Shown here: positions 9,758-17,365 of the stretch, one piece after another
Layout: each line of letters starts with the position of its first letter
How positions within the stretch are numbered: the stretch's first letter is position 1
Source: Chryseobacterium culicis
GTDB lineage: Bacteria > Bacteroidota > Bacteroidia > Flavobacteriales > Weeksellaceae
Length of the DNA stretch: 64,000 nt
Direction of reading: 5' to 3'
NCBI RefSeq assembly: GCF_900108365.1
Contig: NZ_FNWQ01000003.1
Coordinates: 124,001-188,000 of the forward strand
Translations under genes and position numbers: made by a program
The notes under the pieces: generated by a model
Told to the model about the DNA's origin: nothing
The model's database searches: none
The model's input: the letters and a program-made list of their open reading frames with translations, nothing else

Positions 9758-9789
9758 TTTGGTAGTTTTAAAAAAAGTTTATAGTTTTG
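9758..9789 (+). promoter_or_regulatory. Promoter of rpsT
   Basis: TTTG at 9758-9761 and TAGTTTTG at 9782-9789 are spaced by 20 bases. The predicted transcript starts near 9796, which leaves a leader of about 12 bases and rules out the in-frame ATG at 9787 inside the -7 box. Confidence 0.85.
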
Positions 9790-9807
9790 CACTCACATTT
9801 AAACGAT

Positions 9808-10062
9808 ATGGCAAATCATAAATCAGCACTAAAGAGAATCAGACAAAACGAAACTAGAAGACTTCGTAACAGATATTACCACAAGACTGCTAGAACAGCT
9901 TTAAAAGCTTTAAGAAATGAAGAGAACAAAGCTGCTGCTACAGAACAACTGCCAAAAGTTATCGCTTTATTGGATAAATTAGCTAAGAAAAACATTATCC
10001 ACAAGAACAAAGCTGCTAACTTGAAAAGCAAATTGACAAAGCACGTTAATAAATTAGCGTAA
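9808..10062 (+). CDS. rpsT: 30S ribosomal protein S20
   Basis: The 84-residue S20 ([20 protein letters not shown]) binds 16S rRNA in the body of the small subunit. It is rich in Lys, Arg and Ala, with the usual two long helices. I place the start at 9808 because MANHKSA is the conserved N-terminus and the alternative start seven codons upstream lies in the promoter. Three tRNA-Glu genes follow, the first ten bases after the stop, and are probably co-transcribed or processed from the same RNA. Confidence 0.97.
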   Translation: MANHKSALKRIRQNETRRLRNRYYHKTARTALKALRNEENKAAATEQLPKVIALLDKLAKKNIIHKNKAANLKSKLTKHVNKLA

Positions 10063-10072
10063 TAATATAGCT

Positions 10073-10144
10073 GGCCCGTTCGTCTATCGGTTAGGACCTC
10101 AGATTTTCATTCTGGTAAGAGGGGTTCGATTCCCCTACGGGCTA
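10073..10144 (+). tRNA. tRNA-Glu (TTC), copy 1 of 3
   Basis: A 72-base cloverleaf: acceptor GGCCCGT/ACGGGCT, anticodon TTC in loop TTTTCAT, T arm GGGGTTCGATTCCCC. No encoded CCA. Confidence 0.96.
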
Positions 10145-10226
10145 CTTACATCTTATAAGACCACTGTAACAACGGTGGTTTTATAAAGATCACTGTAGAA
10201 AAAGCTATATTTAAATAAATCTAACC

Positions 10227-10298
10227 GGCCCGTTCGTCTATCGGTTAGGACCTCAGATTTTCATTCTGGTAAGAGGGGTTCGATTCCCCTACGGGCTA
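10227..10298 (+). tRNA. tRNA-Glu (TTC), copy 2 of 3
   Basis: Identical in sequence to the copy at 10073, after an 82-base spacer. Confidence 0.96.
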
Positions 10299-10361
10299 CA
10301 TTAAGAGTTGATACTTATAAAAACAAAATCTAACACATTACTTCGGTAATGGAAGATAGAG

Positions 10362-10433
10362 GGCCCGTTCGTCTATCGGTTAGGACCTCAGATTTTCATT
10401 CTGGTAAGAGGGGTTCGATTCCCCTACGGGCTA
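10362..10433 (+). tRNA. tRNA-Glu (TTC), copy 3 of 3
   Basis: Identical to the two preceding copies, after a 63-base spacer. A strong terminator follows at once. Confidence 0.96.
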
Positions 10434-10435
10434 CA

Positions 10436-10464
10436 AAAGGACTTTTTCGAAAGTCCTTTTTTTT
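10436..10464 (+). terminator. Terminator of the rpsT-tRNA-Glu unit
   Basis: Stem AAAGGACTTT/AAAGTCCTTT with a TTCG tetraloop and a T run to 10464. It marks the end of the tRNA array. Confidence 0.93.
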
Positions 10465-10783
10465 GTTTCTATATTTCTAATTTCTGCCTGGCAGTCTAAC
10501 TAATATATCCTTTTGCTATGCTTTTACTGAAGCAGGACAAGAATTATTAGCACTTAGGCTTCATTTAAAGGGAAAAAATTCTCTCCTACCCTTTCTTATT
10601 CCATCTTTATTCTTCAGAGCTTATTTTTTGATTAAAATAAATAACCAAGGAAAAATGGCAAGTCCGTGATCAAATCATATTAAATTTTCATTAAAAATAT
10701 CACCAATAATGGAAATATTATTTTTTCATTGTCCTTTTAATCCTTAAATTTGGCTAAAACTATTAATTCAAAAAATATATAAC
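10465..10783. other. 319-base AT-rich gap
   Basis: No gene is seen. TAAATTTG at 10745-10752 is a candidate -7 box for the T9SS protein gene 31 bases downstream, but no well-spaced TTG accompanies it. Confidence 0.5.
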
Positions 10784-11557
10784 ATGAAAATTAATTTACC
10801 TCTGGGAAAAAAATTCTCTTTCAAGGCTGGATGTATGGCTTTATTCCTGTTTTCATCCACCACTTTATCTTTTGCACAAAACAGAATTTATGCACACGCT
10901 CAAAGTTCAGGAGTATTTGGAGTAGCCTGCCTTGGATGCCGTGTAGACAATCCACAGAATGCTGTTGGATTCAATGAGGATGATTACTCAACAATGGTTC
11001 TTGGAACAGCTTTACTGGGAGGAATTCAGCAGACACTGACTTTCCCTGACTTGAGGGCAGACACCAGGCTTGTGGTAGGAATCGGAACAGACAACATCCC
11101 GTTATCCGTACAATTACTAAGTGGAGTAACCCTTGAAACCATGAACGGAGGAACCTCTAATGACGACCGCAGAACGATAGATGTAAGCCTCCTTAAGCTG
11201 GGGGCAACTCCAAACAGAGGAACTGTAGAGTTTAAGCCAGCAAAGCCTTATGATGGAATAAGAATCGGTTTAACCGGAGGAGTATTAAGCCTTGGAGGCG
11301 GATTCAGAATTTATTATGCTTACCAGGATCCGTTAGCAAGTATTATGGCTCACAGCCAGAACGGACAGGTAACTCTTGGAGGAAACGTTCCTGTAGAAGG
11401 TTCCGAGATTACTTTGTATAACACTTCTGGCAAGGAAGTATTCCGATCTACAGTCAATTCTAATACTTTTGAACCTAAACAGCCTGAAGGGATTTACATC
11501 ATGAATGTACAAACCAGGGAAGGTAAAACATATTCTAAAAAGATTATGATAAAATAA
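10784..11557 (+). CDS. T9SS-sorted secreted protein with CLGC motif (paralog 1)
   Basis: A 257-residue secreted protein with a Sec signal peptide ending near SFAQ (residue 31). A beta-sandwich-like domain is marked by GVACLGCRVDNPQNAVG and NEDDYSTM, and contains IYYAYQDPLASIMAHSQNG. The last 75 residues are a type A T9SS sorting domain (TLYNTSGKEVFRS ... PEGIYIMNVQTREGKTYSKK). The protein is expected on the cell surface or released. It is clearly paralogous to the next gene along its whole length. The role is unknown; CLGC-NPxNAV segments recur in surface proteins of this group. Confidence 0.85.
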   Translation: MKINLPLGKKFSFKAGCMALFLFSSTTLSFAQNRIYAHAQSSGVFGVACLGCRVDNPQNAVGFNEDDYSTMVLGTALLGGIQQTLTFPDLRADTRLVVGIGTDNIPLSVQLLSGVTLETMNGGTSNDDRRTIDVSLLKLGATPNRGTVEFKPAKPYDGIRIGLTGGVLSLGGGFRIYYAYQDPLASIMAHSQNGQVTLGGNVPVEGSEITLYNTSGKEVFRSTVNSNTFEPKQPEGIYIMNVQTREGKTYSKKIMIK

Positions 11558-11576
11558 GTAAACTATAAAGTAATAG

Positions 11577-11611
11577 TACGGCAGATTCATAAAGGTCTGC
11601 CGTATTTTTTT
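11577..11611 (+). terminator. Terminator after T9SS paralog 1
   Basis: A 9-bp perfect stem TACGGCAGA/TCTGCCGTA with seven T after it. Confidence 0.9.
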
Positions 11612-11779
11612 GCATTCGTTTTCAGGTGAATATAAAAAACACTTATTAAAAATAACAAAATCATAATTATAAATATCAATAAATTATTAACAAATCACAT
11701 AATTATGAAATAAATTAAGTAACATAATCTTTTTATTTATAAATTTACATAAAGCTAAAAAAACCAAAATTTTCTACAT

Positions 11780-12568
11780 ATGAAAACTTATTTATTACTT
11801 CGCCAACGCACTATGAGAGCAGCGATTTTGGCATCATTCCTATTTTTAACGAGCGCAATGTCCTCAGCACAGATTGTAAAAACCTACGCAAGCAGCCAAA
11901 CCAACCAGGTACTTGGTGTATGCTTAGGCTGCGGTGTCTTGAATCCTCAAAATGCAGTAGGAAGCAATGAGAACGACTACTCTACTCTGCAGGTTTCTGT
12001 GGGCCTTCTGGCAAGAACCGAACAGACGCTAATCTTCCCTACCACTAACATCGCGAACAATACCAACAAGCTTGTTCTCGCGATTGGATCAAACGGGACT
12101 CCTCTTTCTGCTCAGTTATTAGGAGGTGTATCTATCGAAACATTTAATGGAGATGTTTCCAATAACGATTATCAGAGCCTTTCTACAAAGCTTATCAAAC
12201 TGGGAGATACAGATCCGAGCAAAGGTGAAATTGAGATGACTATGAACATTCCATTCGACCGCATCAAAATTAATGTGAATTCAGGATTATTAAATATCGG
12301 TGGGGAGCTTAGAGTCTATTATGCTTACCAATACAAAGATCCATTCATCAATTTTATGGCTCACAGCCAGGACGGATTGTTTACTCTTGACAAAAATGTT
12401 GCGGCAGAGGGTTCAGAGGTTACTTTAACCAATACTTCAGGAAAAGAGGTATTCCGTTCCAAGCTTACTTCCCATACTTTTAACACCCAACAGCCACAAG
12501 GAGTATACATCATGAAACTTCAGACAAAAGAAGGGAAAACGTACTCTAAGAAGGTGATCATCAAATAG
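11780..12568 (+). CDS. T9SS-sorted secreted protein with CLGC motif (paralog 2)
   Basis: A 262-residue protein with the same layout as its neighbour: signal peptide (ending MSSAQ), GVCLGCGVLNPQNAVG, NENDYSTLQ, YYAYQYKDPF, and a C-terminal type A sorting domain (TLTNTSGKEVFRS, GVYIMKLQTKEGKTYSKK). The start at 11780 is used; Met12 (MRAAILASFLFL) would give a more usual signal peptide. It has its own leader and terminator, so it is a tandem duplicate rather than an operon partner. Function unknown; extracellular by sorting signal. Confidence 0.85.
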   Translation: MKTYLLLRQRTMRAAILASFLFLTSAMSSAQIVKTYASSQTNQVLGVCLGCGVLNPQNAVGSNENDYSTLQVSVGLLARTEQTLIFPTTNIANNTNKLVLAIGSNGTPLSAQLLGGVSIETFNGDVSNNDYQSLSTKLIKLGDTDPSKGEIEMTMNIPFDRIKINVNSGLLNIGGELRVYYAYQYKDPFINFMAHSQDGLFTLDKNVAAEGSEVTLTNTSGKEVFRSKLTSHTFNTQQPQGVYIMKLQTKEGKTYSKKVIIK

Positions 12569-12587
12569 AAACGATATATAGCAAATC

Positions 12588-12625
12588 AAACCCGGCAAGC
12601 CTTTTAGGCTTGCCGGGTTTTTTAT
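12588..12625 (+). terminator. Terminator after T9SS paralog 2
   Basis: A 14-bp perfect stem (12588-12601/12607-12620, loop TTTTA) closing GC-rich CCCGGCAAGCC, with a T run. Confidence 0.94.
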
Positions 12626-12674
12626 AGAATTCATTTCAGCAATCTTATCATTTTGAATCTCTTCTTTCAAATCA

Positions 12675-12705
12675 TAAAAAAATCCTGACCAAAGCTGGCC
12701 AGGAT
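12675..12705 (-). terminator. Terminator of the cobalamin operon
   Basis: On the minus strand a 10-bp stem (ATCCTGGCCA/TGGTCAGGAT, one G-T pair) with loop GCTT is followed by seven T. It lies about 30 bases after the last gene of the operon. Confidence 0.88.
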
Positions 12706-12735
12706 CAGATTAACAAGATTACGATCTAAACCGTA

Positions 12736-14994
12736 TTAGTTTTTAATTACTTTTTGCTGATATACCGCTTTATCTGTAACTGCTTTCAAAATGTAGATAC
12801 CTTTTGGAAGTGCACTTACATTGATCTGTCCGTTGTTCAGCTGTACATTGACTGCTCTTCCTGAAGCATCGTACATAGAAACATTCTGAATTTTTTCCTG
12901 TGTTTTGATGGTAAGGAAGTCAACAACAGGATTTGGATAAACACCAAATTCCAGTTTTTTCACCTCAGCAGTGGCTAATGTTGAAGCCGTAGTGTTTACG
13001 GTAATAGTCTTTTCTACCAGTTTTCCATTGGAGTTAAATCCGATCACGATATCGGAGGTTCCAGTCGTAAGAGGGGTAAGAACTAATTCGTCATTATTAT
13101 TGATAGAGACAGAAACGGCTGTAGGATTGCTGTTTGATTTTATGGATTTCACTACAGACACAGCCATATTATCTGCATCAGAAACGATTGATTTCAGATC
13201 AATTGCCGTTGTACTTCCCGCGGTAATCTGTGAAGGAAGAACATTGCTTACAACAGGAACTGAATTGTTTGTAAATACCGTTAGTGACGGGAACCAATAG
13301 TAATCATTTAATGTTTTGGTATTGATAAGCGCTCCGGTCATATCGTAGGTATGAATCCAGTTTTTCTGGTAGTGTGCTCCGTATCCGCTTTCTGTGGTAT
13401 TCAGAACCAATTCCCCTGTAACCGGGTTTACACGAAGTGCAGCACCGTAAGGAATCTGTTTAAACTGTCCTGTTTGACCAGGAATGACAGCGAAGTTTTC
13501 GTTGAATGTCTTTGTGGTTACATCAAATCTTACAATCTGTGTTCCTGAGCTAAAGCTGTTTATTGAATTGATCCAGTATAGTGCATTTTCTTTATTGCTC
13601 GCTGAAAATCTTCCTGCATTCCAGGCTCCCCAGTCACCAAAGTATTTTGTTGTCGGGATATTATAAATCTGCGTAGCAAAAGTAGTAGGATTAATGCTGA
13701 TCAGTTTTTGATCCTGAATGCCCCATACACTTCCGTCCTTAGCCTGGGCAACGGAGTAGAAACCTCCGGCGATAGTGGTTACAACTGTATCTGTAGCAGG
13801 GTCAATTACTAAAATACCTGCTCCCTGCTTCACTGCAAACACATATTGAGAGGTACGGATCATGTTTCCGATCTGTCCGGTTCCGCCTGTTCCGGCAATC
13901 AGAGTACCTACCTGTAAATTGTCAATATTGAACAGAACGATTCCTGTAGAAGTTCCAATGTATCCTTTGTGCTCATTTACGCCCACAAACGATCTTCCGT
14001 CACCACCTCCGATGTTGTTGAATCCAGCAATTTTCTGCATGGTCTGTGCATTCGCTACAACAAGTCTTCCTCCCGGAGTATATTGGGTATCTCCTCCGTC
14101 GGCGGCCTGTTTTGACACAAAATAAAATTTATCTCCGTAGATCGTTCCGTATTGTGTAGTCGCTCCGAAAGCCTGATTATTGTTGGCATTACTGTATACT
14201 CTATAATTGATCTGACCATTATTGTCAATGAAATTCACAGAACCGTTGGTATGGCCAAACCATTCTTCGTTCACCATGAAATAACCATTCGTAAAGTTAG
14301 TAGAAGCTACATAGGGTGAAACCGGAGTAAGTGTAGAAGAAACTGGAGTTTCATTAAATCCTACATTAAAGTTCCAGACATCCCATGAACCGTTTTCCAA
14401 TACCCGTGAAGAAGCTCCTACGTTAGAATATCCAAAGTCAGCATCAGCAGGATTCTTTACCCAATAGGCCCAATATCCGTTCACAGTCCATCCGGATTGC
14501 CAGTGATCGTTGGCAGCATCTACAATGGTATAGCTGTCAAAATCATAAGCGTTGGTATTCACAAAACCATTCACCGGATATAACGGATAAGTAGTATTTC
14601 CGCTTTTGATCAGTGCGTTGGTGTTCTGCCCGTTAAGATCAAACCCTATTCCGCCGACTGCTGATCCAAACTGGGTTCCCTGATACAGCAAAGTATAGAG
14701 TCTGTGGTCTGCTTTAGCAATCGCTTTCAGCATATCTTCCCCTGTGGCATTTCCGTCCCACTTGAATCCCCAGACCATAGCATCCGGATTTTTACTGTCG
14801 TTCCACTGTACTACGAAAGCAGCCTGATTGGCTCCCGATCCTACCCAATACTGAATATCAGAAAAGCTGATTGCAGTGGTATTAAGCTTACTGGTCCCTG
14901 AAATATCATTTCTGGGCACTCCCTGGACTTTTATCTGTGCATTTGACAGGCATGCAAACAGAAAAAGCATGATAAAAAGATAAAACTTTTTCAT
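12736..14994 (-). CDS. T9SS-anchored DUF5074-like beta-propeller surface protein
   Basis: A 752-residue secreted protein and the last gene of the B12-riboswitch operon. A signal peptide (to SNAQ, residue 19) is followed by an N-terminal domain (about 30-210; SFSDIQYWVGSGANQAAF, FVVQWNDSKNPDAMVWGFKWDG). A propeller-like region of YncE/DUF5074 type follows (about 250-570; GIVLFNIDNLQVGTLIAG, ILVIDPATDTVVTTIAGG), then an Ig-like linker and a T9SS type A sorting domain (about 680-752; FGVYPNPVVDFLTIKT). By analogy with BtuG of Bacteroides it may bind cobalamin at the surface, but here secretion uses T9SS rather than a lipid anchor. The binding role is inference from structure type and operon. Confidence 0.8.
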   Translation of the reverse strand: MKKFYLFIMLFLFACLSNAQIKVQGVPRNDISGTSKLNTTAISFSDIQYWVGSGANQAAFVVQWNDSKNPDAMVWGFKWDGNATGEDMLKAIAKADHRLYTLLYQGTQFGSAVGGIGFDLNGQNTNALIKSGNTTYPLYPVNGFVNTNAYDFDSYTIVDAANDHWQSGWTVNGYWAYWVKNPADADFGYSNVGASSRVLENGSWDVWNFNVGFNETPVSSTLTPVSPYVASTNFTNGYFMVNEEWFGHTNGSVNFIDNNGQINYRVYSNANNNQAFGATTQYGTIYGDKFYFVSKQAADGGDTQYTPGGRLVVANAQTMQKIAGFNNIGGGDGRSFVGVNEHKGYIGTSTGIVLFNIDNLQVGTLIAGTGGTGQIGNMIRTSQYVFAVKQGAGILVIDPATDTVVTTIAGGFYSVAQAKDGSVWGIQDQKLISINPTTFATQIYNIPTTKYFGDWGAWNAGRFSASNKENALYWINSINSFSSGTQIVRFDVTTKTFNENFAVIPGQTGQFKQIPYGAALRVNPVTGELVLNTTESGYGAHYQKNWIHTYDMTGALINTKTLNDYYWFPSLTVFTNNSVPVVSNVLPSQITAGSTTAIDLKSIVSDADNMAVSVVKSIKSNSNPTAVSVSINNNDELVLTPLTTGTSDIVIGFNSNGKLVEKTITVNTTASTLATAEVKKLEFGVYPNPVVDFLTIKTQEKIQNVSMYDASGRAVNVQLNNGQINVSALPKGIYILKAVTDKAVYQQKVIKN

Positions 14995-15023
14995 TTTTTA
15001 TAAATTTAAATTAGATTGAATTA

Positions 15024-16217
15024 TTATTTGAAATGTAAATCATAAGCTCCCGCTACTTCTGTAGAAACTTCTCCCAGCCATCCCGCTTCCTGATTAACTC
15101 CTGTATAGATCTTCATAAAATCGACCCCGGGAAGCTTCACATATTTTCCGTTTCTGTCTACCGCCCATGAAATATCAATATTGGAAGCCTCATCTGTATT
15201 CGGAGCATTATCTGCATACCCGTACTCGTAGGATTTTCCTACCCAATAGGATCCGTCTCCGCTCTGATCCACAAAATTATTGGCCAGCCTGGTTCCTGAG
15301 AAGCTGTACGATGGCTCTGTAAACCATAAAGGATAGTAGCTTTGCACGTGAAAAGTATTTTTTGTTTTAAAGCCCTGATTTCCCAGATTGTCATTCCATT
15401 TTATATATTCTACATCGGTCTGCCAGAATTCAGTTCCGGGTACCGGGGTTTTATTTTCATCAGGCTTATGATAGGTGATGCTGTAGTCTTTTATTGTGGT
15501 GTTTTTGAAATATTCACTGCCGGCAATTTCATACCATTCATCAGTATCGGGTTTACCGTTTTTGTTTCGGTCATAGGCTACCATAATAATTCCCGGCTCA
15601 CATGATCCTGAACGTTGGTCAGCAGCATCATTTCCAAAGAATGCATTTCCCAGCACTTTAAAATCACGCCCATTGAGATTGGGAATGGTATGGTCAAAGC
15701 CAAAAACCACGTATCCTCCATATCCTCCCAGACTGATCATGGTAGAATTTCCTCCCACCAGAGATTCATTGGCTTTCTGAAGCATAGCAGCGCTGGTATT
15801 TCCTGGCAAATATTCGGGTATTTCGTTCATAAACTGTCCTATTGCCGGCCGGAACTCCAGGACTTTGGAAATGTATTTGCTGTAAGGTGTTTTTTCTTTG
15901 GTAACGATGATTTTGGAATGAAAAACCTGTTCGTTTCCTTTATTGCTAATCTTTAAGGTTAAAGGGTACGCATCGGCTTTTGGGCTGATAAATTCAAGTT
16001 CTGCATTTTGAGAGATAATGGAATCATTAATACTCCACACAACCGATCCGGAAGCATGAGTAGGAATACTCAGCACCTTGAAACGCTCAATGGTATAGGA
16101 ATCATCGAGGCCGTTGAATGTAAACTCTTCATCATCATCATGTTTACAGGCTATGACACTCATCAGGAAACATGATAAAATTCCCGTTTTCAAATAAGTA
16201 AAGGTATTTCTGTTCAT
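15024..16217 (-). CDS. Surface lipoprotein of the cobalamin operon
   Basis: A 397-residue lipoprotein: hydrophobic leader, lipobox ending at Cys24 (SVIACKH), then an acidic stretch (DDDEE) typical of surface-exposed Bacteroidota lipoproteins. The first 110 residues look like a PKD/Ig-type domain (SGSVVWSINDSIISQNAELEF). The rest matches the 'cell surface protein' type often found in Bacteroidota B12 loci (ISLGGYGGYVVFGFDHTI, EPGIIMVAYDRNKNGKPD, WTEVxYI-type segments). It lies 14 bases downstream of the BtuG-like gene. A role in capturing cobalamin or its derivatives is inferred only from the operon. Confidence 0.78.
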   Translation of the reverse strand: MNRNTFTYLKTGILSCFLMSVIACKHDDDEEFTFNGLDDSYTIERFKVLSIPTHASGSVVWSINDSIISQNAELEFISPKADAYPLTLKISNKGNEQVFHSKIIVTKEKTPYSKYISKVLEFRPAIGQFMNEIPEYLPGNTSAAMLQKANESLVGGNSTMISLGGYGGYVVFGFDHTIPNLNGRDFKVLGNAFFGNDAADQRSGSCEPGIIMVAYDRNKNGKPDTDEWYEIAGSEYFKNTTIKDYSITYHKPDENKTPVPGTEFWQTDVEYIKWNDNLGNQGFKTKNTFHVQSYYPLWFTEPSYSFSGTRLANNFVDQSGDGSYWVGKSYEYGYADNAPNTDEASNIDISWAVDRNGKYVKLPGVDFMKIYTGVNQEAGWLGEVSTEVAGAYDLHFK

Positions 16218-16231
16218 TTCTTAAAGTTGGG

Positions 16232-17365
16232 TTATTTGTATAAAAAAGCGAAGTGGGCTGGGATATTTCCGCCTTCTGTTTTCCATTTGAAGTGCCCGTT
16301 TTTATCAAAGCAATAGACAAATCCCATTGATACATAATTTCTGGCATCTGTCATATAAATATCTTCCGTAATAGGATTTACTGCAATTCCGTAAGGAGTT
16401 TTAATGGCATCTTCATACTCTTTATCAAAAATTCTGTTGGCGATGATCTCTTCTGTTTTTACGTCAATCATTCCAAATGATTTTTTATAGCTGTGGGTAT
16501 TGTAATTGAATTCATTGCCGTAGAAATAGAGTTTATCATTCACGATGGTCATTTCGCTCACAGAGAGATTGAAATTTTTCTTCACGCTTCCGGTAGCTGC
16601 ATCTATTAAATAAAGACTGGAAGGGATATTATAATAATCTCCTCTTGATGTTACATACAGATCTCCGTAATTGTCTTTTTTAAGATGATGAAGATTGATG
16701 GCAACTTCTATTTTTTTGATTTCCGTAAAAGTGTTCAGGTCAACGACGGAAATGGTATTGTCATAATCGGGAGCTTTATATCCTCCGGAATTGGCCACAA
16801 ATAGCTTATTTCCTACAATCTCTATTTCTTCAGGCTGATATCCTACTACTGCTTCACGCTGGATGGAAAGAGATGTTGTATCAATTTCCACTACTTTTCC
16901 TTTTGGCGCTTTCGGGTTGATCGCTACAGGGCCGGCATAGCTGCTGGCATAAGCTTTTCCCCCTTTAAAGGCTAAATACCTGCAGTTTTGTAACGGAATG
17001 GAAGTAATACGCTTCGCGGTTTTGGCGTCCAGTACTTCAATCTTATTGGAAACATTGACCACGATATAGAGTTTGCTCCCATATACTTTAATATCATTTC
17101 CCACATCTCCCAGTTCTTTAACCACATTGGGATTAATTTCTGCGTAGATGTTCCGGAAATAGGTTCCTTTGGTGTAATCAAAAAAATCCAGGGTGCATTT
17201 ATTACTTCCCATATTTCCTTCATTCAGCATATAAAAACCTTTTATAGCCGTGTTTTCTGAGGGAAGACCTTCTACCACTTCCTGACGGACGATAATATCA
17301 TCCGTACGGCATGATGTAAGAAAAGCTAAGACAAGGAATAAAAAATAGAAGTTTAGTTTTCTCAT
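16232..17365 (-). CDS. BtuG-like YncE/DUF5074 beta-propeller lipoprotein
   Basis: A 377-residue lipoprotein with lipobox FLTSC at residue 19. The body is a chain of propeller strands (LNEGNMGSNKCTLDFFDYTKG, KLYIVVNVSNKIEVLDAKTAKR, KLFVANSGGY, TISVVDLNTFTEIKKI, DLYVTSRGDYYNIPSSLYLID), about seven blades. In Bacteroides BtuG is a surface propeller that binds B12 very tightly and hands it to BtuB. Here it overlaps the TonB receptor gene by four bases (ATGA) behind a B12 riboswitch, which strongly supports that role. Orthology to BtuG is not proven by sequence alone. Confidence 0.83.
   Translation of the reverse strand: MRKLNFYFLFLVLAFLTSCRTDDIIVRQEVVEGLPSENTAIKGFYMLNEGNMGSNKCTLDFFDYTKGTYFRNIYAEINPNVVKELGDVGNDIKVYGSKLYIVVNVSNKIEVLDAKTAKRITSIPLQNCRYLAFKGGKAYASSYAGPVAINPKAPKGKVVEIDTTSLSIQREAVVGYQPEEIEIVGNKLFVANSGGYKAPDYDNTISVVDLNTFTEIKKIEVAINLHHLKKDNYGDLYVTSRGDYYNIPSSLYLIDAATGSVKKNFNLSVSEMTIVNDKLYFYGNEFNYNTHSYKKSFGMIDVKTEEIIANRIFDKEYEDAIKTPYGIAVNPITEDIYMTDARNYVSMGFVYCFDKNGHFKWKTEGGNIPAHFAFLYK

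Noticed and set aside
9787..9807. Upstream ATG extending rpsT by seven codons
   Set aside because: It lies inside the TAGTTTTG promoter box; MANHKSA is the conserved S20 start.
10073..10433. Direct repeats with spacers, CRISPR-like at first sight
   Set aside because: The repeats are complete tRNA-Glu cloverleafs; only three copies and no cas genes.
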